Below, in pieces: positions 15,684-23,485 of a DNA stretch of 64,000 bases. This DNA comes from Candidatus Blautia intestinavium (lineage in GTDB: Bacteria > Bacillota > Clostridia > Lachnospirales > Lachnospiraceae), in contig DXGV01000016.1 of the NCBI GenBank assembly GCA_019113745.1, forward strand, positions 1-64,000. Direction: 5' to 3'. The translations under genes were made by a program, and so were the position numbers. Below the pieces are notes generated by a model, which saw only the letters and a list, made by a program, of their open reading frames with translations, was not told where the DNA came from and did not search any database. Within the stretch, counting starts at the first letter, position 1; every line of letters begins with the position of its first letter.

Positions 15684-16853
15684 TTGCTGTTCCGGATGCT
15701 TTTTAGTTCCAGTATTTTAATCTTAATAACTGTTCTATTAAGAATAATTTTCGGAAAGTATCTGCCGGGAAGACTGTTTGTTGCATTGTGGACCGTGGCG
15801 ATGCTGCGGCTTATGCTTCCGGTCGCTCTGCCTGTTCCTGTTAAGACTGGCCTTCCGTTTGAAATTTCCCGAAAAAATATTACTTTTGTACAGGATACTT
15901 ACAAAAATACTCGGCTGCTGACACTGGGAATTGGAATATGGGTTGTGGGAACAGTGATTTTCTGGAGTATACTGCTCGTGAAATATTACAGGTCGTATAT
16001 TCTGCTGGCACAGTCGTTGCCATGTGAAGAAAAAGACAGTGTGTTATTAAAGAAACTGACGAAACGCAATATTCAGATTTGTATATCAGACAGAATTATT
16101 GCACCTGTTACTTACGGTATCCTAAAATCCAGGATTGTGTTGCCTAAAAACATTGCATGTAATAACTCGGAGCTGATAAAACATGTTATCATACATGAAG
16201 GCATACATATTATCAGGATGGACAATTTATTAAAATTTGCAGCTTTCCTGATGCTTGGATTTTATTGGTTCGATCCGTTTATGTGGCTGCTATGTTATTT
16301 TTTATCGAAGGACATCGAAATAGCGTGTGACCAGAAAGTTTTGGCTTATATCGGCATCAGTGGGAAAAAAAGATATGCTTCATCACTTTATCAGATGGCT
16401 GAGACTTATTCTGAAAATTTTCTTTTATTTTCGGGATTTGGAAAAAATCCTGCTATAGAAAGGATTGATAAAATCATGAAATATAAAAAGAGAAAAATAA
16501 TACTGCCGCTTTCTGTACTGATTATTGTCATGGCTGCTTTCGGTGTCTTTGCGGCCGATAAAAGTCTTTTTACTGACGGAACAGAAAATGTTGGATTATC
16601 AGACAAAGAAAGCAGTGAACAAAGCAGTGAACAAAACAATGTGACGGAACAGAAAGCAGAAAGTTCAGGCACTAAAAGTCAGGATGATCCTGTAACTGAG
16701 GAAAATTCCCGTTATAATCTAAACAGAAAATATCGGGAATGGTATCCGGAGATGACAGATGAAGAAGCGCTCGCAATTGAAAAACTTCATGAATACAACC
16801 GGAATTTTATCAGGGAACTGACGGGTGAAATTGTCGAGCCGCCTGAAAATTGA
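15684..16853 (+). CDS. BlaR1-like M56 membrane peptidase, short sensor tail
   Basis: A 389-residue membrane metalloprotease of the M56 (BlaR1/MecR1) family. There are several N-terminal helices, then HEGIH (the HExxH zinc motif) around residues 170-175, EIACDQKVL, and a last helix near residue 280. Unlike BlaR1 there is no penicillin-binding sensor domain: only about 100 Ser/Glu-rich extracytoplasmic residues follow. It is expected to cleave the upstream BlaI-like repressor on an unknown cue. The start is TTG 15684 with GAGGTG upstream; ATG 15696 is a less supported alternative. Confidence 0.88.
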   Translation: MLFRMLFSSSILILITVLLRIIFGKYLPGRLFVALWTVAMLRLMLPVALPVPVKTGLPFEISRKNITFVQDTYKNTRLLTLGIGIWVVGTVIFWSILLVKYYRSYILLAQSLPCEEKDSVLLKKLTKRNIQICISDRIIAPVTYGILKSRIVLPKNIACNNSELIKHVIIHEGIHIIRMDNLLKFAAFLMLGFYWFDPFMWLLCYFLSKDIEIACDQKVLAYIGISGKKRYASSLYQMAETYSENFLLFSGFGKNPAIERIDKIMKYKKRKIILPLSVLIIVMAAFGVFAADKSLFTDGTENVGLSDKESSEQSSEQNNVTEQKAESSGTKSQDDPVTEENSRYNLNRKYREWYPEMTDEEALAIEKLHEYNRNFIRELTGEIVEPPEN

Positions 16854-16903
16854 TGGTTGCGTTGTTGGACTCGTACATTCTTATGATGTAAGGAACTGAA
16901 AAC

Positions 16904-16952
16904 GAGGAAGATGTCTGGCTTCGGAAAGTCAGCCTCTTCCTCTGTTCTTTTC
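16904..16952 (+). terminator. Probable terminator after the BlaR1-like gene
   Basis: GAGGAAG (16904-16910) pairs with CTTCCTC (16936-16942), with an inner stem CTGGCT/AGTCAG. The following TGTTCTTTT is only moderately T-rich. Confidence 0.6.
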
Positions 16953-16956
16953 GTTC

Positions 16957-16985
16957 TTGAAATATACAGAAAAATCCCGTATAAT
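16957..16985 (+). promoter_or_regulatory. Promoter of the parA-like operon
   Basis: TTGAAA (16957-16962), a 17-bp spacer and a perfect TATAAT (16980-16985). Confidence 0.75.
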
Positions 16986-17027
16986 TGACAATATCAGAGG
17001 TAAATTGACAAAACAGGGAGGTATCCC

Positions 17028-17822
17028 ATGAGCAGCAGAACGACAACGATCTGTTTTACAAACAACAAAGGAGGAAGCGGCAAATCAACTACCTGTTCCA
17101 ACATAGGAGCCGCAATGGCCCGCACCGGAAAGAAAGTGCTGATGGTGGACGGCGATATGCAGCTGAATCTCTCCCTTTCCTTTTTTTCAGAAGAGTGGGT
17201 GCTTGAACAGGCTGCCGGAGAAAAAAATCTGTACCGCGCTATAAGAGAACAAAAAGATCTGACAGACTTTATTGTCCGGACGCCTTATGAGAATCTTGAT
17301 CTGATACCCTCGTCCACATTGATGAGCTCTATCGAATACGAACTGTTTACAAAATGGCAGAGAGAATTTATTCTCAAAAAATGTCTGCAGAAGATTAAAG
17401 ACGCAGGTACGTATGATTACATTCTTATTGACGCTCCGCCAACCCTTGGAGGATGGGTGATGAATATTCTGTGTGCGTCGGACTGGGTGGTGGTTCCAGT
17501 GGAAGCGAGTCCATGGGGAATGTTCGGACTTGCAAATATGTTTGATTTTCTGAACGAGGTAAAGCAGATCACTCCGGAGCTGAAGGTTGCAGGCATTGTT
17601 GTGACAAAAGTGGATACCCGCAAAAATTATTTTAAACAAACTATGGAAACTTTGCGAGAGCTGGAGGATATTCATTTGTTTGAAACCTATGTACGGGTGG
17701 ACAGTTCAGTGGAATGGGCGCAGGACAACAGTATTCCGGTAGTAGAGTATAAAAAATCCAGCAGGAGCGCAAAGGAATATACAGAGTTGGCAGAGGAGGT
17801 AATGAAACGTGTCAGTAGGTAA
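17028..17822 (+). CDS. ParA/Soj family ATPase (orphan)
   Basis: A 264-residue deviant Walker-A ATPase: NNKGGSGKSTTCSNIG, VDGDMQLNLS (A' motif), and YDYILIDAPPTLGGW (Walker B). ParA proteins position chromosomes, plasmids or protein cargos on the nucleoid. No ParB follows; instead a small basic Lys/Ala/Thr protein overlaps its end. The gene sits in an accessory-looking stretch, not near dnaA/gidB, so it is not the chromosomal soj. It may be a plasmid- or element-derived system or a cargo-positioning ATPase. Confidence 0.9.
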   Translation: MSSRTTTICFTNNKGGSGKSTTCSNIGAAMARTGKKVLMVDGDMQLNLSLSFFSEEWVLEQAAGEKNLYRAIREQKDLTDFIVRTPYENLDLIPSSTLMSSIEYELFTKWQREFILKKCLQKIKDAGTYDYILIDAPPTLGGWVMNILCASDWVVVPVEASPWGMFGLANMFDFLNEVKQITPELKVAGIVVTKVDTRKNYFKQTMETLRELEDIHLFETYVRVDSSVEWAQDNSIPVVEYKKSSRSAKEYTELAEEVMKRVSR

Positions 17823-18144
17823 GGAAAGCATTAAACGGGCGGCCAGCGCCGGGACAAAAAAAAGTACGGTCAATGTACTGGCAGAGGAGGTAAAGGCGGC
17901 GGCAGAAAGTAAAGCTGCGGAAGCGGCAAAAAGTACGGCCGCAGTAAAGAAGACAACCCGCACAAAGGCAGCGGCAGCCAGAAAGACAACATCCAGGACG
18001 ACGAAAAGTGTGAAAACATCTGTTCTTACACCTCAAAACACACAGGAACTGCAGGATAAGGTTCTTTCCGGTAAAAAAGCAAATGAAGAAAACAGCAGGG
18101 AACCGGTACGTATTACAGAGGAACTTCCTGTATATCTTTTATAA
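17809..18144 (+). CDS. Small Lys/Ala/Thr-rich basic protein paired with ParA
   Basis: 111 residues starting at GTG 17809 (AGGAGG eight bases upstream) and overlapping parA by 14 bp. Residues 1-75 are histone H1-like, rich in Lys, Ala, Thr and Arg (KKTTRTKAAAARKTTSRTTK). The C terminus is different, acidic and hydrophobic (EPVRITEELPVYLL). There is no recognised domain. It could bind DNA non-specifically or tether a cargo, acting where ParB would. No parS-like repeats were seen nearby. Confidence 0.65.
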   Translation: MSVGKESIKRAASAGTKKSTVNVLAEEVKAAAESKAAEAAKSTAAVKKTTRTKAAAARKTTSRTTKSVKTSVLTPQNTQELQDKVLSGKKANEENSREPVRITEELPVYLL

Positions 18145-18176
18145 CGGAAAAAATAAAGATATTTCGGTATCAGGAG

Positions 18177-18207
18177 ATGAAGGGGTAAAATCCCCTTCAT
18201 TTTTTTG
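18177..18207 (+). terminator. Terminator of the parA operon
   Basis: ATGAAGGGG (18177-18185) pairs with CCCCTTCAT (18192-18200), followed by T7. Confidence 0.92.
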
Positions 18208-18355
18208 AAATGTAGCAATGGAATCCTGAAACTGTGGAAATAGAAATTTATTTTGCTGAAAAAAGTTGCCCACAAATCTTGCCACATATTGTAGAATAAT
18301 GGACTGTGGATTAATATAGAGAAAGATCGGTGTGGATGAAAAAGAAAAAATAAAG

Positions 18356-18401
18356 ATTCCCCGGCGGCCGGATTTGCGTCTGGCAGCCGGGGAATTTTTT
18401 T
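18356..18401. terminator. Terminator of the HTH gene, usable in both directions
   Basis: ATTCCCCGGC (18356-18365) pairs with GCCGGGGAAT (18385-18394). T7 follows on the plus strand, and a T-rich run follows on the minus strand after the HTH gene's stop. The 148 bp between this and the previous terminator show no gene. Confidence 0.85.
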
Positions 18402-19867
18402 CAGGAAAGTTCATTTTCTAATTTTTCAATGGCATTGCGTACAAGAAGGACAGCTTCTTCCGGCTTATAAAAACTGGAATCCTCCATATGTTCCATATAG
18501 TCGCGGAAAGTATCAAGAAGGCCGGATTCTTTTATGAGGAGAAATACAACATGCCCGCTGTTATCTCTGAAAAGAATGCTTCCCTCGCCGCCGCAGATAC
18601 ACAGATGGAGATTATGCGGAAGATAGCTGAGAGATTCTTCCAGAATACGGTAGGTGCCGTCCTGACAGCATGTAAGAACGTCCTGCAGAACTACGATCCT
18701 CTGGCGTGGAGTAAGAGGACGATAGAAAACTTCGGGGAATTCTTCCAACCGTCCGGTCCGGGCAAAGTGAATCAGCCCGCTCAGGGTGAAATAAAGCAAA
18801 AACTGATTTTTGGATATTTTTTGAAGGCTGCATCCAAAGGCTTTCTGTCCCTGTGACAGTATGAAGGAACCGTTTTCAATATCATGATTAAAAATCTCGT
18901 CCAGAATTTCGCCGGCAATAAAGGGAGTCAGACACGGCTCAGGCTGTATTCCGATCATTGTCTCATCCTGATAGGAAAAGCGGAACAGGGAGCTGAAGAT
19001 ATCCACGCAGTTTTCGGGTCTTATTTGTAAAGCCTCAAAAAGAGGAGAACATTTTTCGCGGCAGGACAGATAAATTTTCCTGAGCATATCCACAATATCT
19101 TTATCCTGAAAAAAGATCCCCTCCTGATAATCAGAACTGCAGAGAATCGCGGCGTCCGTAGTAAGGATCATGTATGGAAAAAGATTAAAATTATAAAAGT
19201 GCGACTGGATTTCATCATAAAAATACCAGACCGTATATTTCAGCTCTGTCATATAAAGCGGAAAAATTTTTTTCAGACACTGCAGGTTGTACAGCTCATT
19301 TTCTGAGGTAAACTGGGTTTTGCTGCTCATGCAGAGAATATGCTGAACTTTTAAAGTCCCGGAAGGCTTCAAACTGGACAGGAGACTGAACAGGAAATCA
19401 TAATCTGTCTGCATAAATAAAGATATGTTTCCGTCCTTTCTTCCAGCTTCCGTAAGAAGCATGCGGTGGAGAAAATAATTCATATGCTGGCGTGAAGATA
19501 AGGAGATACAGTTTTTCTCTCCGGTTTCCTCAGGGTTATTCTGAGAATTGATGTAGTAATTCAACGGAGGAGTAGGAAGGGCGGACGGAAAGTGACAGAT
19601 AAGATTTTCCACACTCTTTCTTTTATAATAAGTTTCAGCTCCCATGCGGGTAATCTTCCATGCCTCTGTCAGCCGCTGGTTTTCTGTAGGCGTCAGACGC
19701 ATGAAGTCCGTCATCTTTTTGTAGACATCCGGCGCGGGAGGATTTCGTTTGCCGTTAATGATCTTATACATTGTGGAACGGTCCAGATGACAGTGTTTCA
19801 CCATGGAAAATACTTTGATTTCTTTTTGTTGGATCAATTCGCTTAAAACTTCAGAAAAAATAGACAT
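18401..19867 (-). CDS. Large helix-turn-helix protein of unknown function
   Basis: 488 residues from ATG 19867 (GGGGGAAG upstream); a longer in-frame reading to 19921 would cross a repeat copy. Residues about 5-60 resemble an XRE-type HTH (VKHCHLDRSTMYKIINGKRN, then PDVYKKMTDFMRLTPTENQR). The remaining roughly 420 residues match nothing I recognise; they contain no transmembrane segment or obvious catalytic motif. It may be a transcription regulator with a large ligand or interaction domain. It is monocistronic, facing away from the surface protein gene at 20423. Confidence 0.75.
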   Translation of the reverse strand: MSIFSEVLSELIQQKEIKVFSMVKHCHLDRSTMYKIINGKRNPPAPDVYKKMTDFMRLTPTENQRLTEAWKITRMGAETYYKRKSVENLICHFPSALPTPPLNYYINSQNNPEETGEKNCISLSSRQHMNYFLHRMLLTEAGRKDGNISLFMQTDYDFLFSLLSSLKPSGTLKVQHILCMSSKTQFTSENELYNLQCLKKIFPLYMTELKYTVWYFYDEIQSHFYNFNLFPYMILTTDAAILCSSDYQEGIFFQDKDIVDMLRKIYLSCREKCSPLFEALQIRPENCVDIFSSLFRFSYQDETMIGIQPEPCLTPFIAGEILDEIFNHDIENGSFILSQGQKAFGCSLQKISKNQFLLYFTLSGLIHFARTGRLEEFPEVFYRPLTPRQRIVVLQDVLTCCQDGTYRILEESLSYLPHNLHLCICGGEGSILFRDNSGHVVFLLIKESGLLDTFRDYMEHMEDSSFYKPEEAVLLVRNAIEKLENELS

Positions 19868-19898
19868 ACTGTTTCTTCCCCCTGTTCTATTGCAGTAC

Positions 19899-19922
19899 AG
19901 CGTCAGTGTACATTGGCGCAAT
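19899..19922 (-). repeat. Half-copy of dispersed repeat, reverse orientation
   Basis: AGCGTCAGTGTACATTGGCGCAAT is the 5'-arm version of the repeat with a small change in the GGGG part. It lies 32 bases upstream of the HTH gene's start, where its promoter should be. Confidence 0.6.
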
Positions 19923-20010
19923 CTAAGATAAAGATATCATGTTCCGGCGGGGATGTCTCGCTTAAATTTGATAAAATAATGAAAAATGTCTGTCCGCGTT
20001 AATAAAAAAG

Positions 20011-20041
20011 AAAAAATCTCCTGGAGTCAGGAGATTTTTTC
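20011..20041. terminator. Perfect symmetrical terminator in a divergent spacer
   Basis: AAAAAATCTCCTG (20011-20023) pairs perfectly with CAGGAGATTTTTT (20028-20040). It lies between two genes that point away from each other, where neither needs a terminator, so it suggests an unseen transcript or past insertion. Confidence 0.85.
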
Positions 20042-20124
20042 TTAACTTTTGAGGGGGGAGATAGAGAGTGGTTATTCATCTATCCAAAACATATTATATC
20101 CAAGAAATGTGAGCAAAGTGTGTA

Positions 20125-20154
20125 TTGTTTCTAAAAGAAATAGAAAATTTATAA
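20125..20154 (+). promoter_or_regulatory. Possible promoter of the surface protein gene
   Basis: TTGTTT (20125-20130) is followed after 17-18 bp by TTTATA/TTATAA (20148-20154). It would give a 5' UTR of about 260 nt. Confidence 0.35.
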
Positions 20155-20259
20155 AGAATAATTAAAAAATATATATTATTCAGCCTGTATCTTGTGTATC
20201 CCGCAAAATCGTGGTACATTGATTCTGTCTGGAAGATGCGTTCTGCATAATCCCAAACA

Positions 20260-20294
20260 GCCGGAAATGATAAGAATAAAAGTCTGTTTCCGGC
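20260..20294 (+). other. Hairpin in the long 5' UTR before the surface protein gene
   Basis: GCCGGAAA (20260-20267) pairs perfectly with TTTCCGGC (20287-20294), and a second small GCCG/CGGC stem lies just after. No known riboswitch class was recognised. The rest of 20042-20422 holds no supported gene. Confidence 0.4.
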
Positions 20295-20422
20295 ACGTCT
20301 TAACAGCCGTTCCGGCAAATTTTCCACAACAATGAAAAATGATAAAAGGGGGGATGCCTATGTCCTTAAAGAGACACTGACAGACAAATACGGGAAATGA
20401 TCTGGTGCGAAAGGAGAAGAAT

Positions 20423-21925
20423 ATGAGAAAAACCAAATTATGTAAACATATGAAAAGGACCGTGGCCCTCCTTTTATCATTGACAATGATGTGGTATGGA
20501 GGAGCAGTCCTGCGGGTTTCGGCGTCAGCAGAATATACAGAAAAGGCTGAGGAGGAAATCATATCTTTCCCGGAAGGAGAAGACCGGGAAGCAGGGAATC
20601 TGGAGGCGGAATCTCAGGGAAGCCCTTCTCTGGAGGCAGAAGAAACGAAGGAAAGCGAGAGTCTGGAAGCAGGGGAATCTCAGGGGAACAGCGCGCCGGG
20701 GGAAGAAGATGCGAAAGAGGCCGGAATCATGGAAGTAGAGAAAGGACAGGAAAGCCAGCCTCTGGAGAATGAAGAAATGAAAGAAGGATCCCCTGAAGAT
20801 ATTCAGAAAAAACAGCCGGATGAAGACCCAAAGGCTGCAGATGAAGAGGAGGTTCCTGAAAAAGAGGAGCTGTTTTTTGAAGAGAATATTCCGGAAGAGG
20901 AAACAGAGATCCAGGGTGAATGGGAAAATGATAAAGAAGAGACAGCAGATTTTACAATTACGGCGCTGTCAGGCGAAACAGCGGCAAAGGCAGGGAGCAC
21001 CCTGCTTTACGAAATACAGATAGAAAACACAGGAAGGATACTGCTTGAAAATCTGCAGATTGAAAGCAGGTGGCAGGAAGATGCCCTGTCCGGTCTGTGG
21101 AGCCGGGAAGAAAGTCCTGAAAAACAGGAAGAAAAGGCAGAACTGGATTTTCTGGAACCGGGGCAGAAAAAAATATTTTATTTAAAAATATCGCTTCCGG
21201 AGGAAAGAGAAGAAAAAGTAAATACTGCCCTTTGCGTCAGGGCGGAATATTCTGATGCGGAAACGGAACTGAAAAAAGAAGTATATAGAACTGCATCGCT
21301 TGTGACGGACATCATTCCCCTGAAGGCGGATTTTCAGGTGACGAAGACGGCGGACAGAAGCATGGCGGCGCCGGGAGATCAGATACTGTATCAAATCTGT
21401 ATCCGCAATACGGGAGAACGTACGCTCCATTCTGTTGTGACTACAGAAAACTTCCGGATGGAAAATGTTTCGGCAGAGTTCCTTCAAAAAGAAGGAGTGC
21501 AGCTTAACCAGTCCAGAACAAAGGCGATGGTTTCCAAAATAGTCCCCGGACAGGCTGTCAGCCTCCAGGCGGCAGTAAAACTTCCGGAAACACTGGTCAG
21601 TCAGGAACTGATCAATGAAGTGACTGTCGTTGCCGCGGAAACGGGGGAGAAAGAGGCGGTATCTCAGGCGAAGGTACAGGTATTCGGAAATTCTTCTGAC
21701 AGAGAAAATTACCAGGAGACGGAAGCAGAAGAAGCCGTGACAGAACAGACCGTGACAGAAAGCCGTCCTGTATCTTCTGTTCCGAAAACAGAAGACGAGA
21801 CGGAAGTTCTGTTATGGCTGTACCTGTTTACTGTTTCAGCGGCTGCTGTTTTCTCTTTGTCCGGATATTTGCGTGGAAAGGATCCGGGCGGAAACCGGGG
21901 AAAGATGGCGAAAAGGAAAGATTGA
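20423..21925 (+). CDS. Secreted acidic surface protein with two DUF11-like domains
   Basis: 500 residues from ATG 20423 (AAAGGAGAAG upstream). It has a signal peptide (to VSASA), then about 130 Glu/Ser-rich residues with repeating ESLEAxE-type units. Two beta-sandwich repeats follow, resembling DUF11/conserved-repeat domains (about residues 175-290 and 305-420; the second starts DFQVTKTADRSMAAPGDQI). The C terminus has VPKTE, a hydrophobic helix and a basic tail, like a cell-wall sorting signal in which the Gly of LPxTG is Glu. It may be membrane-anchored if sortase cannot use it. The murE promoter overlaps its stop. Confidence 0.75.
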   Translation: MRKTKLCKHMKRTVALLLSLTMMWYGGAVLRVSASAEYTEKAEEEIISFPEGEDREAGNLEAESQGSPSLEAEETKESESLEAGESQGNSAPGEEDAKEAGIMEVEKGQESQPLENEEMKEGSPEDIQKKQPDEDPKAADEEEVPEKEELFFEENIPEEETEIQGEWENDKEETADFTITALSGETAAKAGSTLLYEIQIENTGRILLENLQIESRWQEDALSGLWSREESPEKQEEKAELDFLEPGQKKIFYLKISLPEEREEKVNTALCVRAEYSDAETELKKEVYRTASLVTDIIPLKADFQVTKTADRSMAAPGDQILYQICIRNTGERTLHSVVTTENFRMENVSAEFLQKEGVQLNQSRTKAMVSKIVPGQAVSLQAAVKLPETLVSQELINEVTVVAAETGEKEAVSQAKVQVFGNSSDRENYQETEAEEAVTEQTVTESRPVSSVPKTEDETEVLLWLYLFTVSAAAVFSLSGYLRGKDPGGNRGKMAKRKD

Positions 21926-21950
21926 AAACGCAACCCGGGTGTGCTATTCT
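21922..21950 (+). promoter_or_regulatory. murE promoter
   Basis: TTGAAA (21922-21927), a 17-bp spacer and TATTCT (21945-21950). The -35 overlaps the stop codon of the surface protein gene. Confidence 0.65.
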
Positions 21951-22012
21951 ATAAAAGAGTATTTCAGCGGCGGCAGAGGCAGGCTGCTGTATTCTGCTTG
22001 GAGGAAAAGTAT

Positions 22013-23470
22013 ATGAAATTATCAGCTTTATTGGAACGTATAGAATATACCTGCTGTCAGGGCAGCGTGGATCAGGAGATCGGCACAGTTGTATATGATT
22101 CTCGGAAGGCTGGAGAGGATTCGCTTTTTATCTGTATCCGCGGCGCTGTTTCAGACGGACATAAATTTATCCCCGACGTACTGAAAAAAGGCGTAAAGGC
22201 TCTTGTTGTGGAAGAAGAGGTAGAAGCGCCGCAGGACGTTACGGTGATCCTTGTAAAAGACACACGATACGCTATGGCCTTTATCTCGGCGGCGTATTTC
22301 GGGTATCCGGCGGAACAGCTTAAGACGATCGGCATCACAGGCACCAAAGGAAAAACCACCACAACCTATATGGTGAAATCTATTCTGGAGAATGCCGGCT
22401 ATAAAGTAGGACTGATCGGAACCATCGAGGCGATCCTGGGCGACGAGGTGATACCGGCTGCCAATACGACTCCGGAATCTTATATTATACAGGAATATTT
22501 CCGGAAAATGGCGGACGCCGGCTGCGACTGCGTGGTGATGGAAGTGTCGTCACAGGGGTTGATGCTTCATCGGACCCAGGGATTTGTGTTTGATTACGGT
22601 ATTTTTACCAACATTGAGCCGGATCATATAGGCCCTAACGAACACCGGGATTTCGACCATTATCTGGCATGTAAGTCCATGCTGCTTCGCCAGTGCAGAG
22701 TGGGGATTGTAAACCGCGACGACGAACATTTTGAAAAAATCATCCAGGGCCATACATGCAGTCTGGAGACTTACGGTTTTTCGCCGGAGGCTGACCTGAG
22801 AGCGGAGAACGCCCGTATGGTGAACGGAAAAGGATACCTGGGCATTTCCTATCATGTAAAAGGTCTTATGGATTTTCCTGTGGAAATTGACATTCCGGGG
22901 AAATTCAGCATCTATAATTCACTGACCGCTATTGCGATCTGCAGGCATTTCAAGGTATCTGAGGAGAATATTATCCGCGCCCTGAAGGTGGCGAAAGTAA
23001 AAGGCCGTATCGAAATGGTCAAAGTTTCCGATGAGTTTACTCTGATGATCGATTACGCCCATAACGCCATGGCGCTGGAGAGTCTTTTGACCACGCTGAG
23101 AGAGTACCATCCCCATCGGCTGGTCTGCCTTTTCGGCTGCGGCGGCAACCGCGCGCGGCAGAGACGTTTTGAAATGGGGGAAGTATCCGGCCGTCTGGCG
23201 GATCTGACGATCATTACTTCAGACAATCCCCGGAACGAGGAGCCCCAGGCAATTATCGACGATATCAAAACGGGAATTGAAAAAACTGACGGAAAATATG
23301 TGGAAATCTGCGACAGAAAAGAAGCTATCGCTTATGCTATCCATCACGGAGAACCTGGAGATATTATTGTTCTGGCAGGAAAAGGCCATGAAGATTATCA
23401 GGAAATCAAAGGGAAGAAGTATCCTATGGACGAGCGCGTTCTGATCGCGGACATACTGGCGGAAAGATAG
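22013..23470 (+). CDS. murE: UDP-MurNAc-tripeptide ligase MurE (meso-DAP type)
   Basis: A 485-residue cytosolic ATP-dependent ligase adding the third residue of the peptidoglycan stem peptide. The ATP site is TGTKGKTTTTYMV and the substrate site is MEVSSQGLMLHRT. The DNPRNEEP motif is the meso-diaminopimelate specificity signature, rather than the lysine-type. ATG 22013 is preceded by GGAGG at good spacing; an upstream in-frame extension to 21941 has no RBS and crosses the promoter. It is separate from the main division cluster at 38-52 kb and is followed by priA after 15 bp. Confidence 0.96.
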   Translation: MKLSALLERIEYTCCQGSVDQEIGTVVYDSRKAGEDSLFICIRGAVSDGHKFIPDVLKKGVKALVVEEEVEAPQDVTVILVKDTRYAMAFISAAYFGYPAEQLKTIGITGTKGKTTTTYMVKSILENAGYKVGLIGTIEAILGDEVIPAANTTPESYIIQEYFRKMADAGCDCVVMEVSSQGLMLHRTQGFVFDYGIFTNIEPDHIGPNEHRDFDHYLACKSMLLRQCRVGIVNRDDEHFEKIIQGHTCSLETYGFSPEADLRAENARMVNGKGYLGISYHVKGLMDFPVEIDIPGKFSIYNSLTAIAICRHFKVSEENIIRALKVAKVKGRIEMVKVSDEFTLMIDYAHNAMALESLLTTLREYHPHRLVCLFGCGGNRARQRRFEMGEVSGRLADLTIITSDNPRNEEPQAIIDDIKTGIEKTDGKYVEICDRKEAIAYAIHHGEPGDIIVLAGKGHEDYQEIKGKKYPMDERVLIADILAER

Positions 23471-23485
23471 AGAAAGAGAAAACGG

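Noticed and set aside
18208-18355. Small RNA between the two terminators after the parA operon
   Set aside because: TTGCC-type and TAGAAT elements have poor spacing; no clear promoter.
20068-20112. GTG-started 14-codon ORF after GGGGGGAG
   Set aside because: RBS-like purines are present but nothing else supports translation.
20354-20383. Micro-ORF of eight codons after AAGGGGGG
   Set aside because: Too short to support and no amino acid bias; a leader peptide cannot be argued from this alone.
14872-21925. Prophage or integrative element
   Set aside because: No integrase, recombinase, structural or conjugation gene is present; only a weak att-like duplication.
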